Positions 1 to 12,100 of a stretch of 64,000 bases of DNA are shown piece by piece (the stretch's first letter is position 1; the number at the start of each line of letters is the position of its first letter). Where the stretch lies: the NCBI GenBank assembly GCA_949358305.1, contig OX442316.1, positions 5,022,001 through 5,086,000 of the forward strand, written 5' to 3'. Made by a program: the position numbers and the translations under genes. Under the pieces are notes generated by a model that was given only the letters and a program-made list of their open reading frames with translations, did no database searches and was not told the origin of the DNA. Source of the stretch: Strigamia acuminata (taxonomy: Eukaryota; Arthropoda; Chilopoda; Geophilomorpha; Linotaeniidae).

Positions 1-59
1 AAGTTAGTTCATATCCCATATTTTACATTCTCAAATTGGATTTATCTATCTCTTAATAG

Positions 60-1888
60 AATAAAATCGAAGATTCCATTCAAATGCTTTACGAGCATTT
101 TCGGAGCGAAGCACAAACCGATCCCGAGTAAGTATTTAAAAAAATCAATTCAAATAATAAATAAATACCTATTATAAGTCCTCAATTTTTTATTTTAGAC
201 TTCCAATACTGTACCGTGAAAAACATTTACAATTTTTGAAAAAAGGATTATTCAATTTACCCCAATCGTACGATTGCTTAGATGCCAGCAGACCATGGCT
301 CTGTTTCTGGATCCTACACAGTCTCGAGTTATTAGATAACAAAATAGAAGGTCACCAAACCAGCATGTAAGCTAGTTTCACCCTTTTGTTGAGTTAAATC
401 GATGAATAATTTCGATTTTTTGCAGTATTTGTACATTTTTGAAAAACTGTCAACACCCTGATGGCGGCTTTGGAGGTTATTGATTGATTAAACAACATTT
501 TACACGATTTTAATTATTTTTTAATTGAATTGAAGGTGGTCCCATGCAGGTCGCTCATTTGGCAGCTACGTACGCAGCTGTGTGCGCATTAGTGATAATT
601 GGTACGGAAGAAGCGTATGAAGTCATAGATCGGTATTAAAAGAAGCAAAAACGACTTAAAAATAACGTTAATTTTCGTATAAAAATATTAAATTTATTAG
701 GAGAAAGCTCGGAGAATATTTAATTCGCATGAAACAACCGGAAGGCTCGTTTAAAATGCACGATTTTGGCGAAGCTGACATCAGGTATTAAAACCGAATA
801 GTTTTAAACCATTTAAATCACTTAAAAATTTTTATTTGTTTTTTTTTAATAGAGGTGCTTATTGCGCAGCTACTGTGGCTAGTTTGACTAATATTTATAC
901 GCATCAGATGTTTGAAGGCACTTCCGAATGGATCATGACGTAAATTACATAAATTTTAACTATTTTATCATTTTTCTAGCATTTATTGACATTTTTTAAA
1001 ATACTTTTTACAGGTGTCAAACCTACGAAGGCGGTTTTGCGGGGATTTCGGGCATGGAAGCTCACGGCGGATACACGTTCTGCGGCCTCGCTACGTTACT
1101 TATCCTTGGAAAAGAACATTTGTGCGACGTCCAAGCGCTTTTGGTACGCAGTTAATTGGAAACCGAATGATTTTAAATAATTAAAACGTTGAAAAATGTG
1201 TTAGAAATGGGCAGTGAATCGACAAATGAGATTCGAAGGCGGATTCCAAGGCCGCACAAACAAATTAGTCGACGGGTGTTATTCTTTCTGGCAAGGCGGA
1301 CTTTTCCCGCTTATTCACCGAATTCTCGTGAAAACAGGTTCGGGGAAGAAGAAGAATCGGTTGTTCGGTGGATTTTAAAAAAAGATGAATTTTTGACAGA
1401 TGGTTTAACGCTTGGCTTGGAGCGGTGGCTGTTTCATCAAGGCGCTTTGCAGGAATACTTGCTTATATGTTGCCAAACGGCCAATGGTGGTCTCATCGAT
1501 AAACCTGGAAAGTAATGTCGAGTTTTTTGTAATTTTTCTGCGGTTTTTTGTACAAAGAAAATTTTTTTTTTAGGAACAGGGATTATTATCACACTTGCTA
1601 CACATTGAGCGGATTGTCGGTGGCGCAACACTTTGCGGGTGGAAAGTTCGGGTCTGCCTGGATTACCGGGGATCATCGAAACGAATTGGTTTGTATTTTG
1701 TGGATTTTTTTTTTTTAAATTAATTTTTTTTTTTAATATTTTTTTATTTTTTATTTTTTTAGATTCCGATTCATCCAATTTACAATATTTGTGTCGATTC
1801 TGTTGTAAATGCTCACGAATATTTTAGTGGTTTGCCGTCGTGGGTCGATCTTGAAAAACAGAGTTGTCCCTTGATCAGCGAAAGTTAA
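60..1888 (+). CDS. FNTB: Protein farnesyltransferase subunit beta, 5'-truncated by window edge
   Basis: This is the catalytic beta subunit of cytosolic farnesyltransferase, which attaches farnesyl to CaaX cysteines of Ras-like proteins and lamins. Eleven exons were read in phase: 60-127, 199-366, 426-475, 536-632, 701-784, 853-939, 1014-1143, 1205-1337, 1400-1511, 1574-1688 and 1763-1888. The protein shows the family's alpha-alpha barrel repeats (DGGFGG, EGSF, EGGFAGI, EGGFQGR, NGGLIDKPG). It also shows the zinc ligands: Asp and Cys in VDGCYSFW and His in YHTCY. The diagnostic stretch DASRPWLCFWILHSLELL is present. The N-terminal exon or exons lie left of the window, since position 58-59 is a splice acceptor. 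The intron 1338-1399 uses a slightly weak donor (gttcgg), but the phase requires it. The gene is intact to its stop and the identification is very secure. Confidence 0.95.
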
Positions 1889-3155
1889 AAAAATGTAAAA
1901 AATTGAATTACCGATAAATGGGTGAAATAAATTGTTTGAACTAATTGACGAGACAATTTGGAACAGACTTGAGTTAGTATAACTCGTGGGTCGGTTGATA
2001 AGTTACACATTTCTAACTCTATATTGCTATGTATTCTTATTAGTTGTGTGTTTGTTTGTTTGAACAAACTCGTGATGTCGCCGTTAAAGTTGCGTGGAAA
2101 ACGTGATGCACCTCGTTTGAAACGTGGTAACTATGTTTACATTTCTTTATACATTTTCCCATTAGTTCTCATGTTTAAACAAGACATGTTGAAATGCAAG
2201 TTATGTGTTATTGTACCATTTAGACGATTTAGTAATGATGCACGATGCGTGTCGCTCAAATCTATACACATTTTGACATATTTGTTCCGTTGGTAGTCTT
2301 AAATTTTAATACAGGGTGGCGCTACAGTTCCGGTTTGAACTCTGTTTTGATTTCTGCAATGATTGTGGTGAAAGGCAGGGAAATGTGGTTAAGAATATTG
2401 TAAAATCCTGAAAATACTGACAATTATGGCAAAAAAAATTGCAGATTGTTGCAAACATTAAATATTTTTGTTAAATCATCTTGAAAAACCCATCACACAT
2501 CCCAAAATCCACACATCAAGTCCATCAATATCTAGCAAATGCCTACTGTGTGCTTACTGCGTACTGAGACATTATTAAAAACACAAAAATAACACCAAAA
2601 TTACGGCCAGATCATACGCGCGGTATGCGGAGGAGCGACGGTCGAAACCCGTTGCGCTTGCGCGTATCGCGCGTAGAATCGAACCTCGAAATTTCAAATA
2701 TTAAGAGTTGGGAGTTTTTTGCTGATCAGTCTTGAGATAAAAACAATACGTGAGTAATTTGCGAGTAACTAGCCAGACCCTAAATATAGTTACTGTAAAT
2801 ATCAGTCATTACTTTCAAAATCCTCAGAAATTACGAGACGACTCGTAATAATTTAAAAAAAAAAATTGAAAACAAAAAAAAAGAAAGATAAGATAAACGT
2901 TGTCTTAATTACACATTGTTTATTGCCACAACTCACAAAATATTTACTCCAGGAAGTGTGTAATCCCAAAATCTATGTCATTTACATGCATGCTTTCAGT
3001 TTGTTTACATGACAACGCGCCGCCTGGCGAGCAAAACCGCTAACAGTGACTATATGATGCCAGCAGCAGCAATGAGCTGAGTGCATTTACTTGAACAGTG
3101 CTCGCTGCACGGCTACCACATCGGGCACTCCGAAGCACGAGTGCAACACGGTGCC
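1889..3155. other. Intergenic region with GC-rich candidate promoter of the chitin deacetylase gene
   Basis: No gene is seen here. At 2312-2330 there is a mariner-like end (TACAGGGTGGCGC) without a partner that I could find. At about 2605-2690 a CpG-rich patch (repeated GCGC/CGCG, e.g. TTGCGCGTATCGCGCG) stands out from AT-rich surroundings. It lies about 470 bp upstream of the Cda5 start codon and could be its promoter or first untranslated exon; a GTGAGT donor-like site follows near 2750. A CAGCAGCAG run at 3061-3070 precedes the start. Promoter function is inference. Confidence 0.35.
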
Positions 3156-6100
3156 ATGCCTCTAACACTCACACTGAGCCATGTGTTACTCTTCTCCCTA
3201 TTTATCATTGCTCGCCACCAAGCCCACTCCGAGCGCAGCTTCATGTCACCCGAAATGGAATCCTTTTTTGCGAGGGATTCCATGAGTGCTGCGACAGTCG
3301 CACGAACATCCGACGCCAAGAACCTCTTTGTGGCGTTCCCCATCAACTTCAAACCCAGAGTCATTGTGACCAACAGGGGGCATCCAATCCCGGAACCACA
3401 ACCACAACCACCGCCACCCCCGCCACCACCTAAACCAACACCAGCTCCAAAAGCACGTGCACAGGTGAGAATTTTTGTCAAATACGAAATCGTCTTCGAT
3501 TAAAATTAGGGTTTGGGTGCCACCAGGTGGAGAAATAAGGTTCCGATTTATCCCAAAGGGATCCCAGAAGTAATGGTTGAACTTTTAAATAGATAAAAGT
3601 AGACTCGGGCAACCTAATTCATCGCACAACACTGTTATTAGAAATATTAATCTCGGTACTCCTAGTCAATCAGAAAAAAATGTTTTTTGGAAAATGTTTT
3701 GGTGAAAAAAAAGTTTTGAAAAAATTCTTAACACGTACAAGTGCGGTTTATAACCTAAATTTGCGGAGCAAGTTCAGTTTTAGTTCGGGTTTGGGTTTTG
3801 GGCTTTGGTTTAGTGTTTATTAATTGTGCTTATTCATCACTCCTTTAGGAATTACTTTCACTGCCAGAACTAATCAGGCGTTGAAATAATGGAGGGTTTA
3901 AGTGGATAGAAAAAAGGAAAAACAATTGCAGTTATCTGTGTTGTTAACCCAATTCCAAATGGCTGCGAGACATAAATTAATGCTTTTTAATTTTTTTTAA
4001 ACTGAGCTTATTGCTTAATCAGTTCATTGTTGAAGCTGGTTGTGGGCATGGCCACATTGGCCAGGTATTTAAAGCTATTTGAAAGTGATAAAAATTTAAA
4101 AAATAAAATTTTTACTTCCTGACAGGAAGGAATTGGAACAAACAAAGGTCAGGAATTGATTTAGCATTATAAGATCAATCCTTAGTCTTGGTCTTAAAAT
4201 GAAGGGAAACTGATAGATAGGAATAGGCGTTGTAGATTGTGGCATTTTCAGTTTAAGGTGGTCATGATTCCAAACTTTTTGCCGGGGGTTGTGAGCGGGG
4301 AATACATTTTTCGCGTTAAAAACTGATCGTCCGATAGTAAGCTTTAAATTCTTGCTTTGCCGCTTGAATTAAACATATCTATCTACGGGGGGTTAATAGC
4401 CTTCGTATATTGAAAAGTTAAAGTGGGGTATGATTTATTTTTTTTATTATTTTCGTAATCTCTGGAGCGTGAAATGAAATTAGCATACAATAAATATATT
4501 TATTTTCCTATTAAAAATTAATTTTTTTAGCTCCGGAAATGTAAAAAATGTGCATTGTTTCGATAGTAATTATAGTATTAGTGTGTGTAGGCCATAAAAA
4601 TGTAAAAATTGCAGAATTTGAAAACAAATCACGACTCATAAGCGTTTTTTTTTTTATCTCACGTGAAAGTGGTTGAGGGTCCCCTTATGCGTTTCTGGGG
4701 CGAAAATTTGGAATCGAGGCCACAGCCCTGGGCGGAGGACACCCGCCCATACATGTGTGCGTGGTTTTTGCAAACAAGTTTGGTCCGAGCGGATTGGAAA
4801 GGCCGCTATTTGGACAAGGCCAGCAAGAATTTAATGTAAAAAAAGTAAAAATGACATGTTAATGGAATGATAAAAGAGTTAAGCGGGGTTTGGGAACACG
4901 AATGGAGGTGCTGATTCATTTTAATTGTTTTCTTAATGTGTTGCGTACCAGGTTATGCGTTTGCGGTTTTCCATGCGATTGCCTTATTCAGCTTGTTAGG
5001 CCAATAAGGAACTGAATCAATTGTTAGACAAGAAGTGCGAGCTGTCAAGCGAATCTGGTGGAACAATTTCAGTGACCAAGACGTGGTTTAATAATGTGTA
5101 GCACATTCTTTTCTCGAGTGTGTTGTTTTACTCTCGTTTCTCTGGGGAAAGTGACCCATTTAGTTGGAACAAAGGATGAGATAAAAACCCATGAAAAGTG
5201 AAATGATTTTTGGAAACAATTGGAATGAAATATTAATGGTGGTTTATTATTTATATCTGATTTAACCTCGTTGGAAATTTCAGAAATGTTTTTTTTGGAC
5301 TATTTTGTTTATAAAATTTATTGGTTTAAATTTATATGGATTATATGACGCGTAATCTGAATTCCAACAGAATTTGTCACATTTATCAAACATTTCTCAA
5401 ATCTATCAATAATTTCTCAAATTTATCAATAATTTCTCAAATTTTTTAATAATTTCTCAAATTTGTTAATGATTTCTCAAATTTAGCAATAATTCTCAAA
5501 TTTATCAATAATTCTCAAATTTCTCATTACAATTTCTCAAATTTCTCATTATAATTTCTCAAATTTCTCATTATAATTTCTCAAATTTCTCATTATAATT
5601 TCTCAAATTTCTTATTATAATTTCTCAAATTTCTCATTATAATTTCTCAATAATTCTCAAATTTCAAATTACAATTTCTCAAATTTTTCATTATAATTTC
5701 TCAAATTTCTTATTATAATTTTTCAAATTTCTTATTTTAATTTTTCAAATTTCTCATTACAATTTCTCAAATTTCTCATTATAATTTCTCAAATTTATCA
5801 AAAATTTACAAAAATTTATCACAATTTTATCAAGGGTATTCATTCACAAGGGGTCTTTTATTATCACTTGGTACACCACTGAATAAAAATAACATGACAT
5901 GAAACAAACGGTCAAAACCCCTTCACATCTGCCAGCAGAAACTCACCTGCAGCAAACAACATTATTTTATTACCAAATTTTGCATGGAATCAATTAATTC
6001 CATGCCCAATAAGTGTATAATCAACATAATCCACTTTAATAATATATATTCCAATTCTGAATACCTCTATTGTGCTTAAATAAGGTCTTGTCACAAGCAA

Positions 6101-9100
6101 TTCATAAATTTGTCTGCAACTTAAACATTTCTTTTGATTGCAGAAGGTTATCAGATAACCTTGTCTGTTCAAGCAGAACCATTATCGTTTGTTTCAGGTA
6201 CAGTAGCAAATGGAAAAATACTTGCAACCTCAATTTTATAGGTGAAATTACTATTTGGTCTAATAAATTTTTTTCTTCCAACAGTTTAAATAATAATGAA
6301 AAAAAAAAACGAAAAAAACAAACATTCTCTTCTGTACCTGGACTAAATGCAATTAAGCATGCAAAGCAGCTTGTTAGTCTAATTCTATTAACATAATTAA
6401 CTATTGTTGTTCGGCACCAATTATTTAGATGAGTTCTTGGTGACCTTATAAGTTTTTTGTCAGTTTGTGCAGTTTTTATGCAGTAAAGGAAACCTGAAGG
6501 CCGTGGCCTTGTTAACGGAATATATTGCACCCTCTCTTTGGTGTGACCTGAAAATTACTGTCTTTGTAGAATCAAACTTTAACTTTTTTTTCAAGTTAAT
6601 TAAATCCATTATGTAGTATGTCTTATTGGATAAAAAATGTAATGGTAGGTTATTCAACTGAGGGCAAATCATTTATTGCTTTAACTGGGTGCCTTAGATT
6701 TATGTGGGGTAGTGAGTATTGGACAACTTTCTATTGTTTTTTTGTGGGTTTTGATTGATGGTCGTGAGTCAAGATTTTGAAGAAAGGAATTTGTGATACA
6801 GTTGGGGCAGTTTTAGCTTGGTAAAGTTAGGTTTTGAGTGTGGTGATTGAAATTATATAAGTGACGGTAATTACGAATTTGAATGGCATTTTTGAATAGG
6901 AAAAACAATTTTTATGTAAGAAAAACACTAGCTGCATTTAAAGAGTCATGTTTTCAGGGTTTTTGGTGTTTGTGTATTTGTTTTTGTATCTTTTAACATC
7001 ACGTAACATGACTTTATGAATACCGATAAATATAAAAAGGAAAAATAATTTTTTTAAAGATGACACAATTTTTTAATAAGAAAACACAATTTTTTAATAA
7101 GAAAACACAATTTTTTAATTAAAAAACACAATTTTTTAATTAAAAAACACAATTTTCTAATATAAAACACAATTTTTTAATATAAAAACACAACTTTTTA
7201 ATAAAAAAACAAAATTTTTTAATATAAAACACAATTTTCTAATATAAAAAACAATTTTTTAATATAAAACACAATTTTTTAATAAGAAAACACAATTTTT
7301 TAATTAAAAAACACAATTTTCTAATATAAAACACAATTTTTTAATTAAAAAACACAATTTTCTAAAAGAAAATACAATTTTTTAATATAAAAACACAATT
7401 TTTTTAATATAAAAACACAATTTTTTAATATAAAACTCAATTTTTTATTAGGAGAATAATTTTTTAAACATAAAAAAGAAGAAGAAACATTAAAAATGGA
7501 AATTCTTTATGAAATACATAAAAAAAATCATTTCTCATAAAATTTCATCACATTTTTTTATCTTCAAAGTTGGAACTAGAAACCTAGTAACCAATTTTTC
7601 AAAGAAAAGTGACGAGAGATGATCTTGTTTGGCTGCTTACATTTACATGGTTATCAATCATTGAAACAGTAAAAAATATTTATATATACAGAGTATTCCA
7701 ATAAATTTTGTCTGAGGTCATTGATGAACCTAAACAAATTCTCTTAAATATTCAAATTCCTTATCAATTTTTTTTCCATTGACCTCCATGGTTTTACCAC
7801 GTTCTTCTTACAATATTCTTGCTAGAATATCTAGGTTGATACACATGATCATAAAATTAAATCAAGTTATCTGAGGGCATCATCACTTCATCCTTGAGAC
7901 ATTTCGGTCCAACCACTTGGTTCAATCTTCATTAATTTTCAATGACAATCATGAAATTGTAGTGCAGCAAAGCTCTATGGGCAAAACTAAAACACTATAG
8001 TAACAAATTTACACATTTCTTGCCTGTCAAAGCTAGAAAATGTCCAGAAATTGTTTTACACACTGAAATGATTACTAATATCTAAAATCATGATAAATTT
8101 GGGCGTTTCCTGTTTAATAATTTTATATTTAAAAAAAAAATAGAGATTGATGTATGACACAAATGCATAAGACGAACATCGAGTGAAACAATTGCGAGAT
8201 TAGCAGTTAATTATACAAGTGTTTTTTATTTTGATTCGTAATTGTGGGGGAATAATGATTTTTACGAAATTGGTTCTTCACACCTGTTGTCACAGATATT
8301 TTTTGGAGGTCATTTCCTCCTTTAAAAATTTAAAAAAAAAATGGAAAAAAATTCCCACTCCTTTCACTGACCGGAAGAATGAACTCTCCAAGGACAATAT
8401 AGAAATTAGTAAAATAAAAATAAAAATCAATCTAGTTACAGTGTGTCCAATCAAAGGGCCCATTAAATTGTTGCAACTTCAGATTTTCTCTTAGGGTGAA
8501 TTTAAATGATCATTGCCCAGCATTTATTAGGTACTTCCACGAGACAGAAACAAGGTTAACACCATAATACTTCAAATTTATTGTTCGAAATACTTGAAAA
8601 AATTAGATTATAAAATGTAAGTAGATCAAACAGATTTATACACTTGAAAATGTGTAATTTTTACGTCTTTTGAGAATTAAACACGTTAAAAATCCGAATT
8701 TTTGTATAAACACACTTAAAACGCCAAGAAAAACAGTTTACTTCGAGCAATTAATCCACTTGATAGGTAGCACAGCCTACTACGCCCTTTGTGGGTGCAC
8801 ACGGACCTTGATTTGCAATATCCGGATCATGTAAATGTGCTAGTTGATAAAGTTTATTACAAATGTATAAATTCGAGTTGACAAAAATTTATAGCCGTGT
8901 TTTTCAAGGATAACATCAGCATTTGCCGAGAAAATAGGTTGTCCATATTTCGTTGAAAACATGACTGCCTGAAAGGCATAACAATTGTAATCTCACACTT
9001 TTACAACATAGTGTTTACGTAAGGAATCAGAATCACACAGGATCGCTTCTTCCTTTTATTTGAAAAAGTGGGCGGAATTCCCATTCACAATCAAATGAAC

Positions 9101-12100
9101 ATTTCTCAGCATTTAAAGACGAAATTGAAGCTCACTTTCCCATTGATTAAGACTATACTTTAAAAAAAAATTCAAATTCCCTCATGAGAAGAATAAATAA
9201 AATGATAATAAAATTTATTTTTTAAAAAAATAGTCGTTTTATGCACGTATGCGAGTCACACAACTGTTAAGGTCATTATCCTGTTTGTTATAGCGTAGAA
9301 CTCTTCATTTCAATTCAGCAGGCTTTGTTTGTGGTTGCTAACAATGCTAACAATGTGGAAGGATAATTCGTGATAAGAGTGCGATAAGAGTGTGCAGTGA
9401 GCGCAGAAATGAATGAAGAATGTGGTTTGTTTATTTCTGTCTTGAAGACAAACGAAAATTAGCAATTGATAAAAAAATCCGGAACTTTAAGACAATTGTT
9501 TTTGTTTAGTGTTTTTGTTTTTTTGTCGCGTGGTTTTTAAAAATAAAAAAAAATTAATTTCAGGTCTTATTTTTTGGCCAAACCAGTTGAAACCTAGATT
9601 TTCGTAACTATATGGTGTGTCACTCACTATGTGTGGCCAAAAAGCGCTTTGGGAAATAAAGAAAAGAGTACAGTAGGCCCGCATTGTACAACGCGGTTCA
9701 CTATACGCTCAATTGTTATAATTTGGTCCTCGCGCTCAGTATCTTGATGCTAAATTCGTACTGCGCATCCCATTCTGCGCCGTTGATTTCATAATTCCAG
9801 TCGTTAAGCTTAATATTAGGCCTAATAATGCTAAAATAAAGTAAATAAACAACAGTGAACTCATCAACCGACATTTTGTCGCTTTATTTCCTTTGTGTGC
9901 AACAAGCTTGTCAATCGCTATGTTAAAGGCATGAGCAGTATTGTGATTCGCAGTTTGAATTTGGCTTGGATTACATATGAATGGGAACAAATCTAGTTCA
10001 CCCACCAACACCTCGAATCTTTTCCACAATTTGTATTTAGGGGTAATTAAGGGTGGGAAATCGAATAGTGTTAACAGTTTTTGGCGGAGGAAACGGAAAA
10101 AGAGGTTACCTTCCAGAGATAAACTAGATTTGGTATAATTGCAGATTCCCCACCCTTGACAACCCCTAAATCCAAATTTTGGAAATGATCTGAGAGGTGG
10201 TAAACTGCAATTGTTCCTAATCATACCCAAAGCCGTTAAACTGTAGGTGGCTGGAGCCCCTGTGGTAGCTGCTACATTTAAAGTTTAAAAGCGCCATTAA
10301 TGTCATTAAATCACTATTAATTGTCAAAACGAAGGTGCGCATTGAGGTGGATGTTTTTATAGAGCAGTATGTACCGCTTTTAGTACTGATTTCATTTAAA
10401 ATCAGAATAGTTTACGAGATTTTATGTGATTACATTTTATCTGATAAAAAGTGCATTTGCCAATGTAAGTGACACAGACATTAGAAATAGGATATTGACC
10501 TTATGCCAGTGCAGCATTTTGTTGTTGTATAATTTGTATGTTATTCAAACCTCTTCAGGTCAAATTCATTGTGGTTAATTGCTTGATGACTTTCAAAAAG
10601 CTGAAATAAAAAGTCATCTCTATTCATCGATATTCTGAGGAGTAAAAGAATAGACCATTTTTCGATTCTCACGAGATAACAAAAGTGATTCTCTGGCCTC
10701 AATTGTTCTGACTACCAATTTGTTTTTCTTTTTTTTAGAAATTATTATTTATTGCTTTAGTTTAAATTTAATGCTTCTTTTGCAAGACTTTGAAATGCAA
10801 GGTTTGCTCCACCAAATTGCATGCAGCAATTCAAATTCATGACTTTCTCATTTTATTTATTTCCACTTGAATTAACAACCAAAGCAACATTTTATTATTT
10901 GAATTGTGAGCAGTGTGTCTTCAATCTCAATGATTCATGAAAAATTGATAAACACAGACCCATAACAATCATCAACAAAATGATGACTGAAATTACATGT
11001 TTGTGCATCTTGGCCTTATTATGCACTTGCATCTAGTTGTGATTATTCATTAATCTGCAAGAAAATTCAAATGAAAATCACCTGAGTTTGTAAACACATA
11101 ATTTGAGTCAAAAAAGATGCATTCTGGTTTTTTTTAAATGCAATAATTATTTGCACCAGCATTGTATAATTTGAAAAATGAAAATGAAATTCACACAAGC
11201 TTGACTTGAGGAACCAAAACAGTCAAACACACATGCTTGCACAAGTATTTCTTTTCATATTCTGACTATTAATATTGTTTAATGTTTGCTTATTTGAATA
11301 AAAATTTGTCTGTGCATGACCTTACACAGTTGTCACTAGGCCATTAAACTCCAAGAATGCTCGTTTCATTACTGTTCTCACATTTATCATTTATTATATA
11401 AGGTTTTCCCAATACAACTTATTTAGTATTCACAATTAAAAGCGCAGAAATTGCCATAAATTAGGTTGCTCTAAATGAATATGCATAATCCATATTTGAA
11501 ATTAAAACCAAAAACATGCTTTTAAAGCCGTTTTGCCTCAATAAAATGACTTAAAACTGGTTCTTTGTGAAAAATTTTTCATTTCCACTTTCTCACGAGT
11601 ATGTACTTTAAATTTCCTATTTGAGGTTATATGGGAAAATGTAATAAGAATATTTTTTTTTTATTATGACGTATAAAAAAAATCTTTTTTGTACTATTGA
11701 AAGTTTTTAATTACTATTATTTTTCTTTTCGTTTATCCCCAGAGACCTCCTGCACAAAAGACAAAAATAAGACAAAGTTTGATCTTTTCAAACCAAAGGA
11801 ATGGACAAGATTTGTTTCAAGTTCCTTTCATTTTGCAACCACAACAACACCCAATGCAATTCAGTAAAGAACAATTCTCTGGAATGACCCTTCAACAATT
11901 TCCACCGAGGAATCCTACACTTCCATCAATCAGGATATCCAAACAGGAAACATTCATTCAGCCATTTGACAACAGCCAGCCACAACAACAGATATTCTTA
12001 GTACAAAATCCCATGCGGGATGAACTTGAGATGGTTTCAGAACGACCAAAATTTCGCAAACCAAAAGTCAGGAGCACTAAACCACCTAAACCAACTGCAA

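Larger units (their letters stand above)
3465..11742 (+). other. 8.3 kb intron of the chitin deacetylase gene
   Basis: By far the longest intron in the window. It splits the signal-peptide exon from the linker exon; phase 0 on both sides joins cleanly. It contains two AT-rich minisatellites (listed separately), a GC-rich island at 4660-4835, and a 162-codon reading frame on the minus strand (9736-10224) with one hydrophobic segment. That frame has no family resemblance, and I do not call it a gene. Nothing else was recognised. Confidence 0.7.

Noticed and set aside
5385-7450. CRISPR-like or regulatory interpretation of the intronic repeat arrays
   Set aside because: Contiguous AT-rich minisatellites without unique spacers, in an insect nuclear intron.
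9736-10230. Minus-strand ORF of about 162 codons with one hydrophobic segment in the Cda5 intron
   Set aside because: No family resemblance, no conserved motif and no clear gene signals. Kept only as a remark under the intron.
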